A stretch of DNA of 5,584 bases from Candidatus Omnitrophota bacterium (GTDB lineage: Bacteria > Omnitrophota > Gorgyraeia > Gorgyraeales > Gorgyraeaceae): positions 1-5,584 of the forward strand of contig JAPLMC010000031.1 of assembly GCA_026387215.1 (NCBI GenBank), read 5' to 3'. Both the position numbers and the translations under genes were made by a program. The notes beneath the pieces were generated by a model. It was not told where the DNA came from. It saw only the letters and a list, made by a program, of their open reading frames with translations, and did no database searches. The first letter of the stretch is position 1, and each line of letters starts with the position of its first letter. This document shows positions 1-5,584 of the stretch, piece by piece.

Positions 1-918
1 ATGCCATCCAAGGCATGCGATTTTTTAGAAAACAATAATATAAAAGGTCGCATATTTAACAGCATAGATTTTGGGCATTACATAGCTTATAGGTTTTATC
101 CTGAGAAAAGAGGGTTCATAGACGCAAGGACAGAACTGTATAAGTACGATTTTTACCAGCCATATCAAAGGGCTCAAAATTATCCAGAGGAATGGAAAGG
201 TCTTCAGAAAAGATATAATTTTAATATAGCGTTTCTTAGGCATTTATTTAGCGGCACAGATAGGCTGTTAAAAAATTTATACAATAATAAAGAATGGGCT
301 TTGGTTTATTATGATGAAAGCTCTGCTATATTTTTATATGATACGCCTGAAAATAAAGTTGCGATAGAAAAATTTAGAATAGATTTCAGTAAAAAGAAAA
401 TTGAAGAATCTGATAAAGCGTTGACTGTAGCAAATTTTTTTGACAAGATAGGCGAAGTTAAATTGGCAGAAGAAATTTATGTTAAACTTTTAGAAGCCAA
501 TCCTAAATTTTTGGAGCCAGCTAATAATCTCGCTACTATTTATATAAATAGTGGAAGATTTAATCTTGCGCTAGAAGTTTTAAATAGATTCTTGCAGTAC
601 TACCCTAAATCAGCAGAGCTTTATTATAATAAGGGGATAGCTTATTTACGGATTGGCAGAAAAAGAGAAGGTTTGTTAATGCTAGAGAAATCCGCTCAAT
701 TAGGTCCTTATTTAAGGCAGGCGTCTTATATGCTAGGGCTTTCATATTTTGAAAAAGGCGATATAGAAAAAGCAAACAGACAATTTGTAAAATATATTAC
801 CTTGGATCCTTATGATGCAGGAGCGCATAGAATTTTAGGAGATATTTATACGCAAAAAGGGCTTTTTAAAAATGCTGCGTTAGAATATAATGAAGCGGAT
901 AAATTGGAGGGGAAATAG
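1..918 (+). CDS. TPR-repeat protein, probable C-terminal part of a larger membrane glycosyltransferase-like protein (5' partial)
   Basis: The frame is open from the first base to TAG at 916-918 (305 residues). Residues ~138-304 form about five tandem tetratricopeptide repeats (roughly 138-171, 172-204, 205-237, 238-271, 272-304), with the usual small and aromatic spacing (for example NNLATIYINSGRFNLALEVL). Such superhelical repeats bind other proteins. Residues 1-~115 are not TPR. They carry GRIFNSIDFGHYIAYRFYP followed by GFIDARTELY, and later WALVYYDESSAIFLY. This pattern is typical of the extracytoplasmic tail that follows the membrane helices in large multi-pass glycosyltransferase-like proteins. 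No membrane segment or signal peptide is visible here, so the ATG at base 1 is probably an internal Met and the real start lies outside the window. The SD of the next gene lies inside its 3' end, which suggests an operon. The TPR call is firm; the membrane-protein parentage is inferred. Confidence 0.8.
   Translation: MPSKACDFLENNNIKGRIFNSIDFGHYIAYRFYPEKRGFIDARTELYKYDFYQPYQRAQNYPEEWKGLQKRYNFNIAFLRHLFSGTDRLLKNLYNNKEWALVYYDESSAIFLYDTPENKVAIEKFRIDFSKKKIEESDKALTVANFFDKIGEVKLAEEIYVKLLEANPKFLEPANNLATIYINSGRFNLALEVLNRFLQYYPKSAELYYNKGIAYLRIGRKREGLLMLEKSAQLGPYLRQASYMLGLSYFEKGDIEKANRQFVKYITLDPYDAGAHRILGDIYTQKGLFKNAALEYNEADKLEGK
906..912 (+). promoter_or_regulatory. Ribosome binding site of the M20 hydrolase gene
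   Basis: GGAGGGG lies six bases before the ATG at 919, inside the last codons of the upstream TPR gene. It decides the start: the alternative in-frame ATG at 955 (residue 13) has no SD-like sequence in front of it, although many family members begin close to that point. The arrangement implies translation from a shared mRNA with the upstream gene. Confidence 0.75.
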
Positions 919-2184
919 ATGTTGTTTAATGTCCAAGACTGTAGGCTTACTGGTATGGAAAATAAATTAAGATATTATTTAGAAAAAAATAAAGCAAAAG
1001 TAATTAATCTGGTTTCCAGATTGATAGGAATCCCTACGATTAACCCACCTGGAAAAAATTATGAAGAGATGACAAGCCTACTTGAACGAGAATGCAAAAA
1101 ACTGGGGTTGGTTACCAGGAAATATATCACACCAAAGTCAATCATTGATAAGCATAAGGTTGCTGGCGGTTCGAAACGCATAAATCTTGTTGCAGATTTA
1201 AACGCAGGGCATAAAAAAGTACTCCATATAAATTCTCATTATGATGTAGTGCCTGCTACTGATAAATGGAAAACAAATCCTTTTAAAGCGGTAGTAAAAG
1301 GCAACAAGATTTGTGGCCGGGGTTCAGAGGATATGAAAGGCAATATTGCAAGTGTGTTGTTCGCATTGAAAGCATTGCAGGATTGTGGCATAAAACCAAA
1401 AATCAATATACAGCTTTCTTTTACGCCTGACGAAGAGATAGGCGGTGGGACAGGTCTTGGATATTTGGTTGCCAGAGGACTTGTGAAAGCAAATTATGCA
1501 ATGAGCGAAGGTTATTCTGGAAATTATATTTCAATAGGCAACAAAGGTATTTTATGGGCTGAGGTAGAGGTTGTAGGAAAATCAGCGCATGGCTCTATGC
1601 CTTATAAAGGCGTTAATTCTTTTGAAAGAATGAATATGATTGTGAATGAATTAGAAAAACTGAAAAATAAAATTTTGAAAAAAAAGACAAAATATAATAT
1701 GCGAGACACTATTTCCAAAAGCCCGAGCTTTGTAATGGGAGGTTTTATAGAAGGAGGGGGCAAGGTGAATGTAATTCCTGGAATAACAAAGTTTAGCATA
1801 GACAGACGTTTGATACCGGAAGAAAATATAAACGCTGCAAAAATGGAAATAGAAACTGTAATTAAAAAGTTTAACAACAGATATAAAGATTCAAAGGTTA
1901 ATATAAAGTTTGTTTCGCAAGGCAGACCTGTTGTATCCATAAAAGATAAAGAATTTTTTAAAGTAGCCGCTGAATCTATAAAATTTGTAACAGGTAAAAA
2001 AGCGAATTTCAGCGTGATGCCAGGTGCTACTGATATGAGGTATTTTATGCAAAAAGGTGTGCCTAGTCTTGGTTACAGCGCAAGAGGAGAGGAAAAATGG
2101 CATAGCGACAACGAGTTTGTTTGTATAAACAGCCTTGTAAATACAGCGGAAGTTTTTGCGCTAATCATGAGTCGGCTATCTTAA
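919..2184 (+). CDS. M20 family metallo-amidohydrolase/peptidase (ArgE/DapE/CPG2-like)
   Basis: This 421-residue protein has the full set of M20 di-zinc residues. The HxD motif is in HYDVVP (H107, D109), the bridging Asp is in GRGSEDMKG (D138), and the catalytic and metal-binding Glu pair is in PDEEIGG (E172, E173). E197 sits where the next ligand is expected, and the final His is in WHSDNEF (H395). The inserted lid/dimerisation domain (~210-325) carries the family His in GKSAHGSMP (H224) and the conserved DRR (R297). No signal peptide is present, so it is likely cytoplasmic. The family removes acyl or aminoacyl groups from N-acyl amino acids and small peptides (acetylornithine, succinyl-diaminopimelate, dipeptides). 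The sequence alone does not settle the substrate, so no symbol is given. There is no arg or dap neighbour to help. It starts directly after the TPR gene's stop and is probably cotranscribed with it. Length is normal for the family. Confidence 0.9.
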   Translation: MLFNVQDCRLTGMENKLRYYLEKNKAKVINLVSRLIGIPTINPPGKNYEEMTSLLERECKKLGLVTRKYITPKSIIDKHKVAGGSKRINLVADLNAGHKKVLHINSHYDVVPATDKWKTNPFKAVVKGNKICGRGSEDMKGNIASVLFALKALQDCGIKPKINIQLSFTPDEEIGGGTGLGYLVARGLVKANYAMSEGYSGNYISIGNKGILWAEVEVVGKSAHGSMPYKGVNSFERMNMIVNELEKLKNKILKKKTKYNMRDTISKSPSFVMGGFIEGGGKVNVIPGITKFSIDRRLIPEENINAAKMEIETVIKKFNNRYKDSKVNIKFVSQGRPVVSIKDKEFFKVAAESIKFVTGKKANFSVMPGATDMRYFMQKGVPSLGYSARGEEKWHSDNEFVCINSLVNTAEVFALIMSRLS

Positions 2185-2216
2185 TTGTAATGCTTTCAAT
2201 GTCAGGTTGCGCTCCA

Positions 2217-2373
2217 GCTCTGCCTAGCCCAGCAGATTTCAAGGACACAAAATTTCTCTGGCGAGGAAATTTTGTTTCGTTTTGACGCTTGCTCGTCTCG
2301 TCGTTTATTCGGTGGCGGACACCTTGCCCGCTCGCGTCAAAAAGGCCTTTCAACTTGCTAGGCTAGGCAGAGC
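2217..2373. repeat. Nested palindromic (MITE-like or structured) intergenic element
   Basis: The ends form an 18-bp inverted repeat matching at 17 positions: GCTCTGCCTAGCCCAGCA at 2217-2234 against TGCTAGGCTAGGCAGAGC at 2356-2373. Inside it is a second, perfect 9-bp pair, TTTTGACGC (2280-2288) with GCGTCAAAA (2334-2342). Between the left outer arm and this pair lies a compact hairpin: 2247-2258 pairs with 2263-2275 (12 bp, one bulged G at 2266, TGGC loop). A 10-bp perfect palindrome AAAGGCCTTT occupies 2341-2350. By hand count the element is about 52% G+C, clearly above the AT-rich flanks. It encodes nothing recognisable, and no clear target-site duplication was seen. It fills most of the gap between the M20 gene and uvrA. 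It could be a non-autonomous mobile repeat or a structured RNA, and it might terminate upstream transcription although no good U-tract follows any stem. The inverted repeats are seen directly; the identity is inferred. Confidence 0.6.
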
Positions 2374-2382
2374 CGATATGAT
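2355..2382 (+). promoter_or_regulatory. Possible weak sigma70-type promoter for uvrA
   Basis: TTGCTA (2355-2360, 4/6 to TTGACA) and TATGAT (2377-2382, 5/6 to TATAAT) are separated by 16 bases. The -35 lies in the right outer arm of the palindromic element and the -10 lies just outside it. Transcription would begin near 2389, giving a leader of about 100 bases that contains the whole left arm of the inverted repeat around uvrA. Such matches are common by chance in AT-rich DNA, so this is a weak call. Confidence 0.25.
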
Positions 2383-2428
2383 AAAATGTGTCCTAACTAT
2401 TTTAATAGCACAGTCTATTAGCTTAATA

Positions 2429-2466
2429 AAGTTTACAAAAGTGACATTGTTACATTGTCAAGTTTA
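2429..2466. repeat. Left arm of a 38-bp inverted repeat bracketing uvrA
   Basis: The reverse complement of this segment matches 5269-5306 at 36 of 38 positions. The mismatches fall opposite 5282 and 5304. The arm ends three bases before the SD of uvrA (2469). Read on the minus strand it contains AACTTGACAATGTAA, which is the same reading as the last codons and stop of uvrA except ATG in place of ATC. It could therefore be an inverted copy of the uvrA tail. No transposase lies between the arms. Confidence 0.85.
2442..2460. promoter_or_regulatory. Operator-like 19-bp dyad upstream of uvrA
   Basis: TGACATTGTTACATTGTCA is a nearly perfect palindrome: eight of nine positions of each half match, around a central base (TGACA-x-TGT / ACA-x-TGTCA). 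It lies 26 bases before the uvrA start codon, where a repressor would block transcription or early elongation. uvrA is LexA-controlled in many bacteria and LexA sites differ between phyla, so an SOS-type operator is possible. The sequence does not match the E. coli or Bacillus LexA consensus. A degraded copy is at 5275-5293. Confidence 0.4.
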
Positions 2467-2468
2467 TT

Positions 2469-2477
2469 GGGAGGGAG
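2469..2477 (+). promoter_or_regulatory. Ribosome binding site of uvrA
   Basis: GGGAGGGAG ends nine bases before the ATG at 2487. A second purine run, AGAGGA, directly abuts the ATG and is too close to serve as the main SD. The site begins three bases after the left arm of the inverted repeat, so pairing of that arm with the 3' end of the mRNA could affect ribosome access (inference). Confidence 0.65.
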
Positions 2478-2486
2478 ATTAGAGGA

Positions 2487-5285
2487 ATGGAAGAGAAGAG
2501 TATTAAAATATTCGGGGCAAAAGAACATAATCTTAAGAATATTAATCTAGAGATTCCTAGAAACAAGCTTGTGGTTATTACTGGGCTTAGCGGATCAGGG
2601 AAGTCTTCACTTGCTTTTGATACCATATACGCAGAGGGCCAGCGCAGATACGTTGAGAGTTTGTCTGCCTACGCGAGGCAGTTTTTGGAACAGCTTGAGA
2701 AGCCGGATGTCGAGCATATAGAAGGCTTGTCCCCAGCTATTTCTATTGAGCAGAGAAAGGCTGGAGGAAATCCTCGTTCTACGGTTGGGACAGCTACTGA
2801 GATATATGATTACCTAAGGCTTCTTTTTAGCCGCATAGGGAAACCTTATTGCTATAAATGCGCTCGCGAAATAAAACAACAGAGTCACGATGAGATTATA
2901 GACAGGATTTTAAAATATCCGGATGGTTTACCCATATTAATACTTGCGCCTGTTATAAGAGGCAGGAAAGGCGAATATCAAAGTCTTTTCAGCGAATTAA
3001 AGAAGCAAGGCTTTGTAAGAATAAGGTTAGATGGCACCGTAATCTCTCTCGATGAGAAAATAAAATTAGACAAATTCAAAAAGCATAATATAGAGGTCGT
3101 GGTAGACAGGATTGTAATTGAAAAAGGCATTAGGGAAAGACTGGCTGATTCCGTGGAGGTAGCGCTGAAAGCGGGCAAAGGGTTGATGCTGATAAATAAG
3201 GCAGACCAGGGAGACGAACTATTCAGCGAGCTATATTCTTGCCCTGAATGCGGCGTGAGTTATGAAGAAATAGAGCCAAGGATGTTTTCTTTTAACAGCC
3301 CTTATGGAGCTTGTAATGCGTGTGATGGTCTGGGTACAATAATAGGTATAGATACTGATCTTGTCATACCTGATAAGACAAAATCTTTAAGGGAGGCAAT
3401 AAAGCCCTGGCGTGTAGGCGGCATGAGAATAATACTTCATTATAGAAGGCTTTTAAGAAAGCTTGGTCAGGAATATGGTTTTGACATAGACACGCCTTTT
3501 GATAAAATTCCAAGAAAGATAAGAGATGTCATACTTTACGGTTCAAAAAGCTTGGATTCTGGTGTTTATTTTGAAGGAGTTGCGCCGAATCTATTAAGAA
3601 GGTTTAAGGATACAGACAGCGAGTTTATGAGAACTGAAATAAATAAATATACAAGCATTTCTATCTGTCCTGAATGTAAAGGCAAGAGATTAAAGCCCGA
3701 AGCGCTATCAATAAAGATAAGCGGCATTTCTATAAGTGATGTTTCAGGATTTTCGGTAAAAAGCGCAAAGAAATTTTTCTTGGATCTAAAGCTTACGGAA
3801 ATTGAAGAGAAGATTGGCTGCCAGATTTTGAAGGAGATACTGGAGAGACTTAATTTCATGGCAAATGTAGGCCTTGATTACCTGACATTAGACAGGATTA
3901 GCTCTACTCTTTCAGGTGGAGAGGCGCAGAGAATAAGGCTTGCGACTCAGATAGGGGCAGGGCTTGTGGGAGTGCTTTATGTCCTGGATGAACCTAGTAT
4001 AGGACTTCATCAAAGAGACAATGCAAAACTTCTTGATACACTTAAGGCATTAAGAGATCTTGGCAATACTCTAATAGTTGTTGAGCATGATGAAGCTACT
4101 ATAAGAAATGCTGATTATATTATAGATCTTGGCCCAGGCGCAGGAAAGCACGGCGGATATGTGGTAGCCCAGGGAAGGATAAATGATATTATTAATTCAA
4201 AGGAATCTCTTACAGGTAGTTATTTACGTGGAGAATTAAAGATAGGCGTTCCAGGAAAAAGGCGTAAAGCAATAAATAGCAAATCCATTATTATCAAGAA
4301 AGCAAGAGAACATAATCTTAAAAATATAGATATTCAGATACCGCTCGGGCTTTTTGTTTGCATTACGGGCGTGTCTGGCTCAGGCAAGAGCACTATGGTA
4401 GATGATATTTTGTATAAAGCCCTGGCAAAAAAGCTTTATGGGTCAAAGGAAAAACCAGGCTTGCACGATGAGATTAAAGGCGCAGATCAAATAGACAAAG
4501 TTGTTGTAGTTGACCAATCACCAATAGGCCGAACTCCGCGTTCAAATCCAGTCACGTATACTGGAGTGTTTGCTTTTATAAGGGATATATTTGCAAGACT
4601 TCCAGAGTCCAGGAAGAGAGGATATAAGCCGGGCCGTTTCAGTTTTAATGTTAAAGGCGGTAGATGCGAGGCGTGTCAGGGGGATGGTATTAAACAGATA
4701 GAAATGCATTTTTTACCAGATGTTTATGTAACATGCGAGGTTTGTAACGGAAGACGGTATAACCACGAGACGCTGCAAGTTCTTTATAAAGGGAAATCAA
4801 TTGCTGATGTGCTGGAAATGACAGTTGAAGATGGGATGGAACTTTTTAAAAATATTCCTTATATACAGCAGAAACTGAAAACGCTTTGTGAAGTAGGGCT
4901 TGGCTATGTTGAGCTGGGTCAGTCTTCAACAACTCTTTCAGGAGGAGAGGCGCAAAGGGTAAAACTTGCAACTGAGCTTAGTAAAATAGGGACTGGCAAA
5001 ACGCTCTATATGTTAGACGAGCCTACTACAGGGCTGCATTTTGCTGATATAGACAGACTGCTTAAAGTATTACACGCGCTTGTAGAAGGCGGTAACAGTG
5101 TTTTAATAATAGAGCACAACTTGGATGTTATAAAATCAGCAGACTACATAATAGATCTTGGGCCTGGCGGTGGAGACGAAGGCGGAAAAATAGTAGCCTG
5201 CGGCACCCCTGAAGAAATAGTCAAAATCCCATCCTCATATACAGGCCAATATCTAAAAGAACACCTCGTAAACTTGACAATCTAA
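2487..5285 (+). CDS. uvrA: Excinuclease ABC subunit A (UvrA)
   Basis: This 932-residue protein, close to the usual ~940, is the damage-sensing ATPase of nucleotide excision repair. It scans DNA as a dimer, loads UvrB at lesions and then leaves. Two ABC ATPase units are complete. Unit I has Walker A GLSGSGKS (33-40), signature LSGGEAQR (475-482), Walker B VLDEPSIGLH (D501, E502) and switch His in VVEHD (H534). Unit II has Walker A GVSGSGKS (628-635), signature LSGGEAQR (817-824), Walker B MLDEPTTGLH (D844, E845) and H877. Zinc modules are intact: CPEC-x20-CNAC (C252, C255, C276, C279) and CEAC-x19-CEVC (C727, C730, C750, C753). Further Cys pairs lie at 122/125 and 394/397. DQSPIGRTPRSNP (676-688) is diagnostic. 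No key residue is missing. The gene stands alone: the other uvr genes are not adjacent. The last five codons and stop lie inside the right arm of a long inverted repeat whose partner is in the leader. Confidence 0.98.
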   Translation: MEEKSIKIFGAKEHNLKNINLEIPRNKLVVITGLSGSGKSSLAFDTIYAEGQRRYVESLSAYARQFLEQLEKPDVEHIEGLSPAISIEQRKAGGNPRSTVGTATEIYDYLRLLFSRIGKPYCYKCAREIKQQSHDEIIDRILKYPDGLPILILAPVIRGRKGEYQSLFSELKKQGFVRIRLDGTVISLDEKIKLDKFKKHNIEVVVDRIVIEKGIRERLADSVEVALKAGKGLMLINKADQGDELFSELYSCPECGVSYEEIEPRMFSFNSPYGACNACDGLGTIIGIDTDLVIPDKTKSLREAIKPWRVGGMRIILHYRRLLRKLGQEYGFDIDTPFDKIPRKIRDVILYGSKSLDSGVYFEGVAPNLLRRFKDTDSEFMRTEINKYTSISICPECKGKRLKPEALSIKISGISISDVSGFSVKSAKKFFLDLKLTEIEEKIGCQILKEILERLNFMANVGLDYLTLDRISSTLSGGEAQRIRLATQIGAGLVGVLYVLDEPSIGLHQRDNAKLLDTLKALRDLGNTLIVVEHDEATIRNADYIIDLGPGAGKHGGYVVAQGRINDIINSKESLTGSYLRGELKIGVPGKRRKAINSKSIIIKKAREHNLKNIDIQIPLGLFVCITGVSGSGKSTMVDDILYKALAKKLYGSKEKPGLHDEIKGADQIDKVVVVDQSPIGRTPRSNPVTYTGVFAFIRDIFARLPESRKRGYKPGRFSFNVKGGRCEACQGDGIKQIEMHFLPDVYVTCEVCNGRRYNHETLQVLYKGKSIADVLEMTVEDGMELFKNIPYIQQKLKTLCEVGLGYVELGQSSTTLSGGEAQRVKLATELSKIGTGKTLYMLDEPTTGLHFADIDRLLKVLHALVEGGNSVLIIEHNLDVIKSADYIIDLGPGGGDEGGKIVACGTPEEIVKIPSSYTGQYLKEHLVNLTI

Positions 5286-5306
5286 CAATGTCACTTTTGT
5301 AAAGTT
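5269..5306. repeat. Right arm of the 38-bp inverted repeat bracketing uvrA
   Basis: It pairs with 2429-2466 (36/38). It covers the final uvrA codons and the TAA stop at 5283-5285, then runs 21 bases beyond. It includes a poorer copy of the dyad (5275-5293) and a TTGACA at 5274-5279. No convincing -10 sits at the right distance (TTGTAA at 5297-5302 is poor), so it is not called a promoter. Its last bases form the left stem of the terminator-like hairpin that follows. Confidence 0.85.
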
Positions 5307-5326
5307 GTTGACAAAAGTTTATTTTT
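5293..5326 (+). terminator. Possible intrinsic terminator after uvrA
   Basis: ACTTTTGT (5293-5300) pairs perfectly with ACAAAAGT (5311-5318) over a 10-base loop and is followed by TTATTTTT (5319-5326). The stem begins eight bases after the uvrA stop, a normal place for a terminator. Only two of the eight pairs are G-C, so the stem is weak and termination may be inefficient. Confidence 0.4.
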
Positions 5327-5327
5327 C

Positions 5328-5369
5328 TCTTGAACATTAGCCCTCATAATGTTATATTTATGTTCAAGA
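5328..5369 (+). promoter_or_regulatory. Promoter-like sequence inside a 10-bp inverted repeat, upstream of the signal-peptide TPR gene
   Basis: TTGAAC (5330-5335) and TATATT (5353-5358) are separated by 17 bases, a fair sigma70-type pair. Perfect 10-bp arms TCTTGAACAT (5328-5337) and ATGTTCAAGA (5360-5369) enclose it. The left arm contains the -35 and the right arm covers the expected transcription start and reaches the start codon. The arm centres are 32 bases apart, about three helical turns, which suits a regulator bound to both. The left arm can also pair AACATTA (5333-5339) with TAATGTT (5347-5353), a competing hairpin if transcribed from upstream. If this promoter is real, the mRNA would have almost no leader. 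Confidence 0.4.
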
Positions 5370-5584
5370 TGAGAAGCATTCGATATATATATATTATTAT
5401 ATTTTCTATATTGTCATTATATACCCCTTTAAATGCCGAAGAAAATTCCGACTTTATCTTAGGAAAGAAATCTTTTCAGGATGGTTTCTACGAAATAGCG
5501 GCCAAATCATTCAAAAAATTTTTATCTGAAAAACCATCAGAAGCTGATACTTTAGAAGCGCGGCTTTTATTAGGCGAGTCCTAC
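5369..5584 (+). CDS. Secreted TPR-like protein, N-terminal part (3' partial)
   Basis: An open frame runs from ATG 5369 to the last base without a stop (72 residues in view). ATG 5360, in frame, would add MFK. Neither start has a clear SD. The N-terminus is a classical signal peptide: basic start MRSIRYI, hydrophobic core YIIIFSILSLY, and probable cleavage after LNA, before EENSDF, so it is exported. The mature part, FILGKKSFQDGFYEIAAKSFKKFLSEKPSEADTLEARLLLGESY, reads as a first tetratricopeptide unit of the kind found in periplasmic or outer-membrane-associated TPR proteins (YbgF/BamD-like style). A family cannot be fixed from this fragment. It follows the uvrA stop by 83 bases, with a possible terminator and its own promoter-like sequence between, so it is probably a separate transcription unit. 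Confidence 0.8.
   Translation, partial: MRSIRYIYIIIFSILSLYTPLNAEENSDFILGKKSFQDGFYEIAAKSFKKFLSEKPSEADTLEARLLLGESY

Noticed and set aside
1602..1940. Long antisense open frame within the M20 gene, and similar ones within uvrA and the TPR gene
   Set aside because: These are shadows of well-supported + strand genes, with no SD and low-complexity hydrophobic translations expected from AT-rich antisense reading.
2165..2353. Open frame of 62 codons on the - strand covering the palindromic element
   Set aside because: It overlaps the end of the M20 gene and lies in a highly palindromic region; there is no SD or recognisable domain. An in-frame repeat peptide is conceivable but unsupported.
2217..2373. 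Integron attC recombination site
   Set aside because: Size and imperfect terminal pairing are suggestive, but the expected GTTRRRY/RYYYAAC core sites are absent at the ends and there is no cassette array or integrase.
2282..2482. Open frame of 66 codons on the + strand in the gap before uvrA
   Set aside because: It starts inside the palindromic element, has no SD, resembles no known protein and runs through the inverted repeat arm and the uvrA SD.
5274..5302. Promoter TTGACA-N17-TTGTAA in the right arm (and mirrored in the left arm)
   Set aside because: The -35 is perfect but the proposed -10 matches the consensus at only two of six positions.
2429..5306. Insertion sequence or transposon with uvrA as cargo
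   Set aside because: The arms look like terminal inverted repeats, but no transposase lies between them, one arm lies within coding sequence, and uvrA is a standard housekeeping gene with the same codon style as its neighbours.
5332..5365. Bacillus-type LexA box (GAAC...GTTC) before the last gene
   Set aside because: The half-sites are 26 bases apart, not four, so they do not form that operator.

Overview
The window looks like a chromosomal stretch of an A+T-rich, Gram-negative-type bacterium. Pointers are the AT-biased codon use, Shine-Dalgarno (SD) starts, a classical signal peptide on the last gene, and a TPR protein whose N-terminal part resembles the extracytoplasmic tail of large membrane glycosyltransferase-like proteins. 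A candidate-phylum lineage such as Omnitrophica would fit, but this is an impression from protein style and not proven by the sequence. No transposase, phage gene, CRISPR array, tRNA or rRNA was seen.

Layout, all genes on the + strand: (1) 1-918, the C-terminal part of a TPR protein, probably cut by the window's left edge. (2) 919-2184, an M20-family zinc amidohydrolase/peptidase that starts directly after the preceding stop codon, with its SD inside the end of gene 1, so the two are almost certainly cotranscribed. (3) 2185-2486, a 302-base intergenic region holding a ~157-bp, comparatively G+C-rich, nested palindromic element (2217-2373), then an AT-rich leader with the left arm of a long inverted repeat. 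(4) 2487-5285, full-length uvrA, the damage-recognition ATPase of nucleotide excision repair. (5) 5269-5368, the right arm of that inverted repeat (overlapping the uvrA stop), a weak terminator-like hairpin, and a second dyad over a promoter-like sequence. (6) 5369-5584, the start of a secreted TPR-like protein that runs off the right edge.

The genes are ordinary. The unusual content is between them. A 38-bp inverted repeat (36/38 identical) brackets uvrA, with one arm three bases from its SD and the other covering its last codons and stop. Each arm contains a 19-bp operator-like dyad. The palindromic element upstream differs in composition from its surroundings and looks like a MITE-like or structured intergenic repeat. 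No functional link between uvrA and its neighbours is evident. The proposals about regulation, inversion or mRNA end-pairing are inferences from sequence symmetry only.
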